Source: JAKFWF01 sp031374115 (GTDB taxonomy: Bacteria > Pseudomonadota > Alphaproteobacteria > Rhizobiales > Hyphomicrobiaceae). Taken from it: a stretch of 64,000 nucleotides of DNA. Location of the stretch: positions 6,343 to 70,342 of the forward strand of contig JANMNO010000160.1 in the NCBI GenBank assembly GCA_031374115.1, in the 5' to 3' direction. Positions within the stretch are counted from its first letter, which is position 1. The number at the start of each line of letters is the position of its first letter. The notes below the pieces were generated by a model. The model saw nothing but the letters and a program-made list of their open reading frames with translations. It did no database searches and was not told the origin of the DNA. Shown piece after piece: positions 16,679 to 25,940 of the stretch. Both the position numbers and the translations under genes were made by a program.

Positions 16679-17605
16679 TCAGGCAGCCTTGTCGAACGCT
16701 AGTTTGAAGCCGTGCAGATCGGCAAGCGTCTGGATCGCCTGCTTTGCTTCGGCGTCCGCCATGGCGGTGAAGGGGGGACGTAGTTCGGCCCAGCCGGGAT
16801 CGCCGCGATAGTGCGCGACCACCGCCTTCAGCAACGGGATCACCGGGTAGTTCTGGAACGTCTTTCGCAGGGCCGATAGATCGGCCTGCATCCGATCAGC
16901 GTCGGGGCCCTGCCAGTTGTCATAGAGCTTCCGCATTGCGGCAGCACCAACGTTTGCCGTCGCCGAAATGCATCCGACAGCACCAGCGCGAAGCCCATCG
17001 AGGAGGAACAGCTCCGCACCAGGGAACAACTCGAAGCCGGGGAACTGCTCCAGAATCGCTTTCATGTTGTTCCAATCCCCGGAGCTGTCCTTCAGCCCAA
17101 CGACCGTATGCGGAAATTCCTTACGCAACCGCGCGATCAGCGACAGCGGGATGCCGACCTGAGCGACGGGCGGGATGTGGTACAAGTAGACCTTGAGGCG
17201 GTCGTCTCCGACCTCGTCGATCACATCCGCATAAAAACGGAACAGGCCTTCTTCGCTGGGGTTCTTGTAATAGAAGGGCGGCAACATCAACACGCCACCG
17301 CAACCCGCATCGACCGCATGCTGGGTCAGGATCGCAGCGTCAGTGATCGAGCACGCACCGGTGCCCGGCATCAACTTGGCCGGATCGATGCCGGCATCGA
17401 CGAGATCCTCGAGCAGCTCCATGCGCTCGTCCAACCCGAGGGAATTGGCTTCACTCGTGGTGCCGAATGGAGCGAGAGCTGTGCAACCGTTCTCCATCAA
17501 CCATTCGGCGTGATCGATGAACCGATCCGGATCAGGCGATCCATCCTCGCCGAACGGCGTCAACACAGGCGCAATCACGCCCGAGAAATGCGGCTTCGAA
17601 GCCAT
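16679..17605 (-). CDS. DapA/NanA-family class I aldolase or dehydratase
   Basis: A 308-residue TIM-barrel lyase. Family landmarks: GVIAPVLTPFGEDGSPD at the start, pyruvate-binding loop APFGTTSEANSL, YYKNPSEEGL, tyrosine in YLYHIPP, and the Schiff-base lysine in VGLKDSSGDW. Genuine DapA usually has GTTGE in the pyruvate loop; here it is GTTSE, and there is no lysine-biosynthesis context. I therefore favour another 2-oxo acid aldolase/dehydratase of the family. AAGGA precedes the ATG. The GST gene upstream is co-directional. Confidence 0.88.
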   Translation of the reverse strand: MASKPHFSGVIAPVLTPFGEDGSPDPDRFIDHAEWLMENGCTALAPFGTTSEANSLGLDERMELLEDLVDAGIDPAKLMPGTGACSITDAAILTQHAVDAGCGGVLMLPPFYYKNPSEEGLFRFYADVIDEVGDDRLKVYLYHIPPVAQVGIPLSLIARLRKEFPHTVVGLKDSSGDWNNMKAILEQFPGFELFPGAELFLLDGLRAGAVGCISATANVGAAAMRKLYDNWQGPDADRMQADLSALRKTFQNYPVIPLLKAVVAHYRGDPGWAELRPPFTAMADAEAKQAIQTLADLHGFKLAFDKAA

Positions 17606-17672
17606 GGCGTGTGGTTCCTTATTCTGATTTATTTCATATAGTTATGAGTTGATCTGGACAGTTGAACAACTG

Positions 17673-18302
17673 TCATGGCATTGGAATTTCTGGTTGTTTG
17701 ATCGGGATGTGGTAGCCCTTCTGCACGGCCGGGCGCGCAGCAATATCACGATACCATCGCAACACGTTGGGGAAATCCTTGAAATCGATCGTTTGCCACT
17801 CGAAACGCGACGCCCACGGCCAAATCGAGATATCCGCGATCGAGTAGTCACCGGCGACGTAAGGCGCTTCGCCAAGCCGGCGGTCGAGCACGCCGTACAA
17901 GCGCTTGGCCTCGGCTAGATAGCGCTCCTCGGCGTATGGGGCTTTCCCCTTGTTGTATTTCACGAAGTGATGCACCTGACCAAGCATCGGCCCGAAGCCG
18001 CCCATCTGCCACATCAGCCATTCGATTGTGCGCCAATGAGCGTCGCCTTTCGGCGCCCAGAATTTCCCGGCTTTTTGCGCAAGGTACATCAAGATTGCAC
18101 CGGATTCGAACACCGACTGGCCAGTTTCGTTATCGAGGATCGCAGGGATGCGGTTGTTTGGACTGATCTTCAAGAAGGCTGGACCAAACTGCTCGTTCTT
18201 GTTGATGTCGATTGGATGCGCGCGGTAGGGTAGACCTGTTTCCTCGAGCATGATCGAGACTTTGCGCCCATTGGGCGTCGACCAAGTATAAAGATCGATC
18301 AT
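17673..18302 (-). CDS. Glutathione S-transferase, YfcG/YghU-like
   Basis: A 209-residue thioredoxin-fold transferase. I start at the ATG at 18302, which has AGGAG 9 nt upstream; the GTG just before it would sit on the ribosome site. The N-terminal domain has IDLYTWSTPNGRKVSIMLEE, where the Thr/Asn pair is typical of Nu-class disulfide-bond oxidoreductases (YfcG). It also has ISPNNRIPAILD and the glutathione-binding VFESGAILMYLA. The helical C-terminal domain ends PAVQKGYHIP. It probably reduces glutathione disulfides or conjugates small electrophiles. It lies about 70 bp upstream of the DapA-like lyase and may be in one transcript with it. Confidence 0.9.
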   Translation of the reverse strand: MIDLYTWSTPNGRKVSIMLEETGLPYRAHPIDINKNEQFGPAFLKISPNNRIPAILDNETGQSVFESGAILMYLAQKAGKFWAPKGDAHWRTIEWLMWQMGGFGPMLGQVHHFVKYNKGKAPYAEERYLAEAKRLYGVLDRRLGEAPYVAGDYSIADISIWPWASRFEWQTIDFKDFPNVLRWYRDIAARPAVQKGYHIPIKQPEIPMP

Positions 18303-18497
18303 GGCTAACACTCCTGAAGGTCTGTGCGAATGAGACGCGATCGTCGTTCGTCGGGATCAATTGCCGATTTTTTCGGCAGCCGATACTGCTTTCATGACCG
18401 AAGTTAGCCGTCGCCGACGACAAGAGCAATGCCGTGCCCAAAGCATTTCGCACATCCAAAGCTGCCAACTCGTCAGCAAAAGGAGAAGCCTCTTTCG

Positions 18498-19037
18498 ATG
18501 CGGACATTGACCTTTATGCGACACGCCAAGTCTGACTGGACTGCTTCTGCTCCAGGCGAGCCACTGCTCCCCGACAAGGATCGGCCGCTATCCAGGCGGG
18601 GCAAGCGCGATGCACCGCTGATGGCGACATGGATGGCGGCCAATGGCTTGGACCCCGATCTCATCATATGCTCGACAGCCGTTCGAACACGTCAAACACT
18701 GGCACTAACGAAAGCAACGATTCATTGCGAAAGACAGATTATCCAGCAGCGCGAAGATTTGTACTTGGCCCGATCGGACGATCTCATCGAACTTGCTCGT
18801 TCAATACCCGACGACATTAGACATCTGATGATGCTCGGTCACAACCCGGGCCTGCAGGACGCAGCAATCATGTTGATCGGTGCTGGCGACGTTGAACTCC
18901 GCCGCGCCCTGTCGTTGAAATTGCCAACTGCCGGAGTAGTCGTGATTGACTTCGCGTTCGATCAGTGGCGCAGCATCAGCCCCGGCAGCGGAACGCTGCG
19001 AAATTTTATGGCGCCCAAACGGCTGCCGCTCGACTAG
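18498..19037 (+). CDS. sixA: SixA-type phosphohistidine phosphatase
   Basis: A 179-residue histidine-phosphatase-fold protein, started at ATG 18498 with AAAGGAGA about 12 nt upstream. The catalytic motif is TLTFMRHAKSDW (RHG box with A replacing G, as usual in SixA) with phospho-acceptor H9. The second conserved His is in MMLGHNPGLQD, and RPLSRRGKRDAP is present. SixA removes phosphate from histidine phosphotransfer proteins; in bacteria lacking ArcB the target is often PtsH-type. It sits alone between divergent GST and the trpGD genes. Confidence 0.88.
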   Translation: MRTLTFMRHAKSDWTASAPGEPLLPDKDRPLSRRGKRDAPLMATWMAANGLDPDLIICSTAVRTRQTLALTKATIHCERQIIQQREDLYLARSDDLIELARSIPDDIRHLMMLGHNPGLQDAAIMLIGAGDVELRRALSLKLPTAGVVVIDFAFDQWRSISPGSGTLRNFMAPKRLPLD

Positions 19038-19107
19038 ACTGCTGCAATGTCTTGACGCTCACCGGTGTCCCCCGCTACGCCGCTAGTCGCTGCTTTAGGG
19101 TGCCCAC

Positions 19108-19713
19108 ATGATCCTGCTCATCGATAACTATGATAGCTTCACCTACAATCTCGTCCATTACTTGGGTGAGTTGGGCGGGGTCTGCGAGGTTTTTCGCAAC
19201 GACGAGATCACGGTCGAGGCCGCGCTTAAACTGGAGCCGCAGGCGATCGTCTTGTCGCCCGGGCCGTGCACACCGAACGAAGCCGGCATCTGCCTCGATC
19301 TGATCCGCGCTGCGGGCCCAACGATACCGATGCTCGGGGTCTGCCTTGGGCACCAGGCGATCGGGCACGTTTATGGCGGCAAGGTGATCCGCGCCGGTTT
19401 GCCGATGCATGGCAAGCTATCCAACATCAAGCACGCTAATCGAGGGCTGTTCGCCGGACTGCCCGGCAGAATCGAGGTTACACGTTATCACTCGTTGATC
19501 ATCGAGCGAGCATCGCTCCCGACCGATCTGGAAGTGACGGCTGAGACGAACGACAGCATCATCATGGGCCTGCAGCACAAGACGCACCCGGTGCACGGCG
19601 TGCAGTTTCATCCCGAGAGCATTGCCTCCGAGCATGGTCATGACCTGCTTGCGAATTTCCTTAAGCTCGCGGGGCTCTCGCCAACGCGACGCAACGCACC
19701 GAAAGCGGCCTGA
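19108..19713 (+). CDS. trpG: Anthranilate synthase glutamine amidotransferase subunit
   Basis: A 201-residue class I glutamine amidotransferase. It has MILLIDNYDSFTYNLVHYLG, the oxyanion strand SPGPCTPNEAGI, the catalytic cysteine in GVCLGHQAIG and the His-Glu pair in GVQFHPESIASEHG. With TrpE it supplies ammonia for anthranilate, and in many bacteria it also serves p-aminobenzoate synthase. It is followed 3 bp later by trpD. No trpE is in the window. Confidence 0.95.
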   Translation: MILLIDNYDSFTYNLVHYLGELGGVCEVFRNDEITVEAALKLEPQAIVLSPGPCTPNEAGICLDLIRAAGPTIPMLGVCLGHQAIGHVYGGKVIRAGLPMHGKLSNIKHANRGLFAGLPGRIEVTRYHSLIIERASLPTDLEVTAETNDSIIMGLQHKTHPVHGVQFHPESIASEHGHDLLANFLKLAGLSPTRRNAPKAA

Positions 19714-19716
19714 CCG

Positions 19717-20739
19717 ATGCCGGCACAAACGCTCAAATCCTTGATCCAAAAAGTCTCGACCGGCGCTACGTTGACCACTGCCGAAATGCGCACCGCGCTC
19801 GAAATCATGACCGACGGGCATGCGACGCCAGCGCAAATGGGCGCCTGCCTCATGGCTTTGCGCGTACGCGGTGAAACCGTGGAAGAAATTACGGGTGCCG
19901 CGCAGATGGCCCGCGCACGAATGAAACCCGTCTCCGCCCCGAAGGGGGCGGTCGATATCGTCGGTACCGGGGGTGATGGCCACGGCACCTATAACGTGTC
20001 GACATGCGCTGCGCTCGTTGCCGCCGGCGCTGGCCTCAAGGTCGCCAAGCACGGCAATCGCGCGGCGTCGTCCTTGTCTGGCGCGTCAGACGTGCTGGCC
20101 GCACTCGGCGTCAAACTCGACACCACGCCCGAGGTGATCACGAGAGCGATCGACGAGGCCAACGTCGGCTTCATGTGGGCGCAGATGCACCACCCGGCTT
20201 TCAAGTATTGGGCGCAAGTGCGCGGCGATCTCGGCATACGCACGCTGTTCAACCTGCTGGGGCCGATTTCGAATCCGGCAAGCGTGACCCGCCTCGTGGT
20301 CGGTGTTTTTTCTAAAGAATGGGTCGAGCCGATCGCACAGGTGCTGCTCAACCTTGGCGCGGAGCACGTTTGGGTCGTGCACGGCCATGACGGGCTCGAC
20401 GAACTGACCACGACCGGCTCGACGGACGTCGCCGAGGTCAAGGACGGCCGCATCCGCACGTTCGAAGTGACGCCGGCAGATGCGGGTCTTCAACCGGCCA
20501 AGCTGTCCGATCTCAAGGGCGGCGATGCAAACACGAACGCTGCCGCGATCCGCGACGTGCTGGCGGGCAAGCCCGGTCCGTTCCGCGACATCGTGCTGCT
20601 GAACGCCGCCGCTGCACTGATCGTCGGCGGCAAGGTGCAAACGCTGCCCGAAGGTGTCGCGCTCGCAACGCGATCGATCGACAGCGGCGCGGCACGACGC
20701 GCGCTCGAAAAACTGATCGCCGTGAGCAATGCTGCGTGA
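19717..20739 (+). CDS. trpD: Anthranilate phosphoribosyltransferase
   Basis: A 340-residue enzyme joining anthranilate and PRPP, the second committed step of tryptophan synthesis. The PRPP/metal loop is DIVGTGGDGHGTYNVST. KHGNRAASSLSGASD follows, and the anthranilate site includes MWAQMHHPAFKYWAQVR. It starts 3 bp after trpG. Its stop overlaps the start of a CoA-transferase gene (TGATG), where trpC is usual in alphaproteobacterial trpGDC operons. Confidence 0.95.
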   Translation: MPAQTLKSLIQKVSTGATLTTAEMRTALEIMTDGHATPAQMGACLMALRVRGETVEEITGAAQMARARMKPVSAPKGAVDIVGTGGDGHGTYNVSTCAALVAAGAGLKVAKHGNRAASSLSGASDVLAALGVKLDTTPEVITRAIDEANVGFMWAQMHHPAFKYWAQVRGDLGIRTLFNLLGPISNPASVTRLVVGVFSKEWVEPIAQVLLNLGAEHVWVVHGHDGLDELTTTGSTDVAEVKDGRIRTFEVTPADAGLQPAKLSDLKGGDANTNAAAIRDVLAGKPGPFRDIVLLNAAAALIVGGKVQTLPEGVALATRSIDSGAARRALEKLIAVSNAA

Positions 20740-21875
20740 TGGCACAGAACCGACCAATTAAGCCGCTGGAAGGCGTCCTCGTCGTCTCGCTCGAACAGGC
20801 GGTCGCAGCGCCGATGGCCAGCCGGCGACTGGCCGATGCCGGCGCGCGCGTCATCAAGCTTGAACGCCCGGAAGGTGATTTCGCCCGCGGCTATGATCGC
20901 GTGGCGCACGGGCAGAGTTCGTATTTCGTTTGGCTCAACCGCGGCAAGGAAAGCGTGCGGGTTGATATGACCAAGCCGGAAGACCGCAAGCTATTCGACG
21001 CACTGCTCGCCAAGGCCGATGTTTTCATTCAGAACCTAAAACCCGGTTCGCTCGCGCGCTTGGGCTATCCTTTCGAGGTCTTGCGCGAGCAATTTCCCAA
21101 GCTGATCATGTGTTCGATATCGGGCTACGGCGAAACCGGTCCGAACGCGGCCCGCAAGGCCTATGATCTGCTGATCCAAACCGAGGCGGGGTTGGCATCG
21201 ATCACCGGCGGTCCAGAGGCGCCAGGCCGGGTCGGCGTATCGATCGTCGATTTGTCGACGGGCATGAACGCTTACGAAGCGATCCTTGAAGCACTGATCC
21301 TACGTGGTCGCACGGGCGATGGGTGCGATATCCGCGTCTCGATGTTCGATACGGTTGCAGAATGGATGGCGGTGCCGTTGTTGCATGCGGAAGCCGGCTC
21401 GCCGCCAAAGCGCATCGGCCTCGCACATCCCTCGATCTCGCCCTATGGCGTGTTCGAAACCAAGGATGGCGTGCAAATTTTGATCAGCATTCAGAACGAT
21501 CGCGAATGGAGCGCCTTCGCGTGTGATGTCCTCAAGCGTCCGGCACTGGTCAGCGACGATCGATTTGCCACCCCCGTCGCTCGCCTTACCAATCGAACGG
21601 ACACTGATGCGATCGTCGCGGAGTGCTTCGCGGCGCTTCCAGCTGCCGAAATGATCAAGTTGCTAAATAGCGCCGACGTTGCGTACGGACAGGTCAGCGA
21701 CCTCGATGCACTGCTGGCGCATCCAAACCTTCGGCGCATCAGCATTGCCACACCAGCTGGCGACGTGAAATTGCCGGCACCTGCAGCCCTCGTCCAAGGC
21801 GTCACCCCGACATTTGATGGCGTGCCGGCGCTTGGCGCCAACGATGCTTCGGTCAGGGCTGAATTTCTAAAGTAA
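20739..21875 (+). CDS. CaiB/BaiF class III CoA-transferase
   Basis: A 378-residue formyl-CoA-transferase-type enzyme moving CoA between carboxylic acids. I start at ATG 20739, overlapping the trpD stop. Landmarks: LVVSLEQAVAAPMASRRLAD, ARVIKLERPEGDFARGYD, ADVFIQNLKPGSLARLG, the YGETGP loop, and the predicted catalytic aspartate in RKAYDLLIQTEAGL. The tight coupling to trpD implies co-expression, but no known step of tryptophan synthesis needs this enzyme. The link may be aromatic acid metabolism or simple operon drift. The substrate is unknown. Confidence 0.9.
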   Translation: MAQNRPIKPLEGVLVVSLEQAVAAPMASRRLADAGARVIKLERPEGDFARGYDRVAHGQSSYFVWLNRGKESVRVDMTKPEDRKLFDALLAKADVFIQNLKPGSLARLGYPFEVLREQFPKLIMCSISGYGETGPNAARKAYDLLIQTEAGLASITGGPEAPGRVGVSIVDLSTGMNAYEAILEALILRGRTGDGCDIRVSMFDTVAEWMAVPLLHAEAGSPPKRIGLAHPSISPYGVFETKDGVQILISIQNDREWSAFACDVLKRPALVSDDRFATPVARLTNRTDTDAIVAECFAALPAAEMIKLLNSADVAYGQVSDLDALLAHPNLRRISIATPAGDVKLPAPAALVQGVTPTFDGVPALGANDASVRAEFLK

Positions 21876-21943
21876 CGGCAGCTGCGCCTGCTTGCCTTTC
21901 GCGGTGGATCGCCGGATGCTGCAGCGAACCTTCTGCTTCGCAC

Positions 21944-24610
21944 ATGAAGCCATTGGATGAACGCATGAGAACCGACACGCCGCCCGCCATTCTGCTCAAA
22001 GACTATAGGCCGCCCTCGTTTTTGATCGACACCGTCAACCTTGATTTCAGCCTCGAGGCGAACGCGACCCGCGTCAGATCCAAATTGAAGATGCGCCGTA
22101 ATCCCGCCGTTTCGGGAGGCGGTGCGCTGCAGCTCGACGGAGAGGGCCTGAAGCTCGAACAAATCAAGCTCGACGGGCGGGTAATGTCGGCCGCCGACTA
22201 CTCGATCAGTGACACGACATTGACGGTTCCGCACGTGCCGGACAAGCCGTTCGCGCTCGACATCACGACCATCATCGATCCAGAGGCCAACAAAGCGCTG
22301 CAGGGTCTTTATAGGTCCAAGGGCATCTACTGCACGCAATGCGAAGCGCAGGGCTTCCGGCGGATCACTTACTTTCTCGATCGCCCGGACGTGCTCGCCC
22401 GTTATACCACCCGCATCGAAGCCGATATGAACGAGGCTTCCGTGTTGCTCGGCAATGGCAATCCGACCGAGCATGGCACGCTCGATCGCGGCCGCCGCCA
22501 CTACGCAATCTGGAAGGATCCGCATCCCAAGCCCTCCTATCTCTTCGCACTCGTCGGCGGCAACTTGAAATCTGTCGTGTCATCCTTCCGCACAAAGTCG
22601 GGTCGCCCGGTTGACCTCACGATCTACGTCGAGCCGGGCAAGGAGGGGCGTTGCGCCTGGGCGATGGATAGCCTCAAGCGCTCAATGGCCTGGGACGAGC
22701 GCCGCTTCGGACGGGAGTACGATCTCGACGTGTTCAACATCGTCGCCGTGTCGGACTTCAACATGGGCGCGATGGAGAACAAGGGCCTCAACATCTTCAA
22801 TGATCGCCTCGTTCTTGCCACCCCCGAAACCGCGACAGATGCGGCTTACGAAGCGATCGAGGCGGTGATCGCGCACGAGTACTTCCACAACTGGACCGGC
22901 AACCGCATCACCTGCCGCGATTGGTTTCAACTCTGCCTCAAGGAGGGCCTTACCGTCTTTCGCGATCAGGAATTTTCATCCGACGAGCGCAGTCGCACCA
23001 CCCAGCGCATTCAGGATGTGCGGCAACTCAAGGCGCGCCAGTTCCCCGAGGATGCCGGACCGTTGGCGCACCCGGTTCGACCGGAGAGCTATATCGAGAT
23101 CAATAATTTCTATACGGCGACCGTCTACGAAAAAGGCGCCGAGCTCTGCCGCATGTTGCAGACGATCCTCGGGTCGGCAAGATTTGCGCGCGGGCTCGAC
23201 TTGTATTTCAAACGGCATGACGGGCACGCGGCGACGGTCGAGGATTTTCTGTCCTGCATGAGCGATGCCACTGGCGTCGATCTGGCTCAGTTCAAGCTCT
23301 GGTATGCACAACCCGGCACGCCGGAGCTGGTGGCCAATTTCAGCTATGACGCCGCGCGCAAGCGGGCCGAGTTGACACTCGAACAAGCGATGCGGGCGGG
23401 CCTTGCGGACAATAAGAAAAGGCCATTTCATATTCCCGTTAGCGTCGGGCTGCTCGGACCTGATGGGCAGGATATGGATCTTGTGCTGGACAGCGGCGAA
23501 GCCGTTTCGGGGGGGCTGATCCACCTGACCAAACGAAGCCAATCTTGGCGCTTCAAGGACGTGCCGTCCCGCCCGGTCTTGTCGCTGCTGAGAGGCTTTT
23601 CTGCGCCCGTCAATCTCACGATCAACCGGTCCGACGATGATCTGGCGTTCCAGATGGCTCATGACAGCGACCTTTATAATCGTTGGCAAGCGGGTCAGGA
23701 CTATGCACTGCGCGTGCTGATCGCGGCGGTCGAGCACATCAAGTCGGGCAACCGGCCCACCAAGCCGGAAAGACTGATCGAGGCGTTGCAGGCGACGGTT
23801 GCCGACGAAACTATCGAACCGGCTCTCAAAGCCCAGATGCTGACGCTGCCGGGCGAGGCTGAAGTTGCCCGCGCAATCGCTCGCGACATCGATCCGGCGG
23901 CGATCCACCTCGCCTGTCGTAGGCTGCGCCGCCAGGTGGGCACGGCACTAGCCAGTGTGTTGGCCGAGACTTACAAGCGGATGGAAATCAAGGGACCTTA
24001 TTCGCCCGATGCGGAGAATGCCGGCAGGCGGGCGCTGCGCAACACGGCGCTTGCGCTATTGACTGCGCGTGGCCGGGCCGAAGATTTGGCGCGGGTGGCG
24101 AAGCATTTTTCATCCGCGCGCAACGCCACGGATGAAATCGATGCGCTAGGGATTCTGTCCAACGTGCGCGGACCCGAACGTCTAAAGGCGCTGGAGCGGT
24201 TCCACGACAAATGGCAGAAGGATCACCTCGTGATCGACAACTGGTTCAGTTTTCAGGCCTCGTCATCGTTGCCGTCGTGCCTCGCGACCGTCAAGCGATT
24301 GACTCAGCATCCGCTCTTTCAAGCTACAAACCCCAACAAACTTCGAGGCTTGATCGGCGTGTTCGCGGCCAATCCGGTGAACTTCAATTGCCCGGATGGA
24401 CTCGGATACGAGTTTGTTGCCGACAAAGTTTTGGAGATTGACGGTTTCAACCCTCAAGTCGCATCTCGCATTCTAACTTCATTCAGAAGTTGGCGCAGTC
24501 TTGAGCCTGGACGGCGCAAGCTCGCCCGCCGCGCACTCAACCGCATTGCGAAGTCAAAGAAACTTTCGCGCGATGTGCACGAAATCGTCACGCGAATGTT
24601 AGACGGCTGA
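21944..24610 (+). CDS. pepN: Aminopeptidase N (M1 zinc metallopeptidase)
   Basis: An 888-residue cytosolic aminopeptidase, the normal length for the gammaproteobacterial/alphaproteobacterial PepN type. The exopeptidase motif is NMGAMENKGLNIF near residue 273, and the zinc site is HEYFHNWTGNR near residue 310 with the third ligand in LKEGLTVFRDQEF. An N-terminal beta domain and a long alpha-helical C-terminal domain complete the M1 architecture. It trims N-terminal residues from peptides and could process peptides delivered by the importer earlier in the window. A second ATG 21 nt into the frame is possible. Confidence 0.96.
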   Translation: MKPLDERMRTDTPPAILLKDYRPPSFLIDTVNLDFSLEANATRVRSKLKMRRNPAVSGGGALQLDGEGLKLEQIKLDGRVMSAADYSISDTTLTVPHVPDKPFALDITTIIDPEANKALQGLYRSKGIYCTQCEAQGFRRITYFLDRPDVLARYTTRIEADMNEASVLLGNGNPTEHGTLDRGRRHYAIWKDPHPKPSYLFALVGGNLKSVVSSFRTKSGRPVDLTIYVEPGKEGRCAWAMDSLKRSMAWDERRFGREYDLDVFNIVAVSDFNMGAMENKGLNIFNDRLVLATPETATDAAYEAIEAVIAHEYFHNWTGNRITCRDWFQLCLKEGLTVFRDQEFSSDERSRTTQRIQDVRQLKARQFPEDAGPLAHPVRPESYIEINNFYTATVYEKGAELCRMLQTILGSARFARGLDLYFKRHDGHAATVEDFLSCMSDATGVDLAQFKLWYAQPGTPELVANFSYDAARKRAELTLEQAMRAGLADNKKRPFHIPVSVGLLGPDGQDMDLVLDSGEAVSGGLIHLTKRSQSWRFKDVPSRPVLSLLRGFSAPVNLTINRSDDDLAFQMAHDSDLYNRWQAGQDYALRVLIAAVEHIKSGNRPTKPERLIEALQATVADETIEPALKAQMLTLPGEAEVARAIARDIDPAAIHLACRRLRRQVGTALASVLAETYKRMEIKGPYSPDAENAGRRALRNTALALLTARGRAEDLARVAKHFSSARNATDEIDALGILSNVRGPERLKALERFHDKWQKDHLVIDNWFSFQASSSLPSCLATVKRLTQHPLFQATNPNKLRGLIGVFAANPVNFNCPDGLGYEFVADKVLEIDGFNPQVASRILTSFRSWRSLEPGRRKLARRALNRIAKSKKLSRDVHEIVTRMLDG

Positions 24611-24773
24611 CGGGAATTCGTACACAGATGATCACCGTTCGGCCAATTTGATTACTAGGGCATTTAAACTCTCTCGACACCCGAATCGAATTCTAGTGAA
24701 GTGACAGTTAGCGATTCGACTGCGTAGCGTCTGATCGCGGGGCATCGGGCACTTTCGAAAATTTGGGCGGGAG

Positions 24774-25940
24774 ATGAGGATGGCGTGGATTACGTCCGCC
24801 GCTAGCGGGAAAGCCGTGGCTAGTCGTCAACGGTTGACGCTGCGATCAGGCATTCTGATGGCGCATCTGGCATTCCTTGCCCTGTTTTGGCATGATCGAT
24901 CCGCGTCTGCATTGACAGCGGCCACAAACAGCGCGGCTGTCGATATTCGCGCGCTCGATCCGGCGACGTTCGCCATATTAAGCGGGATCCTCCTGGCGCT
25001 CGTTTACATATCACGTTCGTTTTCGTTGCCGGTGCTGTCGATGCTGCCAAGCGCGTCAACCACACGCTTACGTCGAACATGGCACGAGGCGGGTCCGGCA
25101 CCGGCAATCGAGACGCAACGCGTTCACCCTCAGCCGTCCTCTGCCTCGCCCCATACCCTGCCGAATGACGCCTACATTGGATTGATGTCGCGGCTGCATC
25201 ATGATTTGCGCACCCCGCTCAATGCAATGATGGGCTTCGCAGACCTGATGAATGCTGAAATCTTCGGCCCGCTCGGCAACGAGCGCTACCGTGCTTACGC
25301 AGCGCATATGCAGACCTGCGGCCGCGAGTTGCTAGAGGCAACTGAAACGACACTAACGATGGCAGCACTGCTTACCCGGCCACACCATCACGACACGACA
25401 AACCGAGGCTTCGAAGACCTGGTTGCCGAAGCGTGGAATGAATCCGTGCGGGGGCGGCCAGAAGATACAAGACGGCTGACGGTGGGACTGGCGCCCAGCC
25501 TGACGATCAAAGGTGATATCCCATCGATCAAGCAGGGGCTTGTAACGTTGTTTGGCGCAGCAATCTCCCAATCTGGTTCATATGGGCCGATTAGCATCAC
25601 TGCCAGCGGCAGCCATGGCCGCATCAACGCATCGATTTCGGTTCAGGCATCAGGCGGTACAGCTGGTGCCGCCACAGGCTGCCGGCCGGCAACGAGCGGG
25701 TGCCCCGCAATCGAAGCTTTACAAACCGCCATCTCCCGCACTTTATTCAGTCTACAGGGCATCCCCTTCGTCGAAATGGTGGACGCAACCGGCATGTGGA
25801 CTGCATCCCTCTCGTTCGAGGCAGCTGCCCAATCGGATTTGTTCGATGCAGGTGGAGTGCCCGGCAATAGAAGCCGCAATGGCGCCTACTCGGCAGGCTT
25901 TTTAACCGGCGGCTCTTTGTCGGGATCACCATCGATCTGA
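24774..25940 (+). CDS. Membrane sensor histidine kinase-like protein with degenerate ATPase domain
   Basis: A 388-residue protein. Two hydrophobic segments (about residues 27-46 and 62-85) precede a perfect HisKA phospho-acceptor motif, SRLHHDLRTPLNAMMGFADL, and a dimerisation helix. The following region aligns in layout with a HATPase domain, but the ATP-binding residues are missing. The N box reads SIKQGLVTLFGAAISQSG without the catalytic Asn, no DxGxG box is present, and the C-terminal strand-helix AISRTLFSLQGIPFVEMV lacks GTGLGL before it. It is probably a phosphotransfer or scaffold protein rather than an active kinase. The final 18 codons overlap the antisense CnrX-like gene. No partner regulator is adjacent. 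Confidence 0.8.
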   Translation: MRMAWITSAASGKAVASRQRLTLRSGILMAHLAFLALFWHDRSASALTAATNSAAVDIRALDPATFAILSGILLALVYISRSFSLPVLSMLPSASTTRLRRTWHEAGPAPAIETQRVHPQPSSASPHTLPNDAYIGLMSRLHHDLRTPLNAMMGFADLMNAEIFGPLGNERYRAYAAHMQTCGRELLEATETTLTMAALLTRPHHHDTTNRGFEDLVAEAWNESVRGRPEDTRRLTVGLAPSLTIKGDIPSIKQGLVTLFGAAISQSGSYGPISITASGSHGRINASISVQASGGTAGAATGCRPATSGCPAIEALQTAISRTLFSLQGIPFVEMVDATGMWTASLSFEAAAQSDLFDAGGVPGNRSRNGAYSAGFLTGGSLSGSPSI

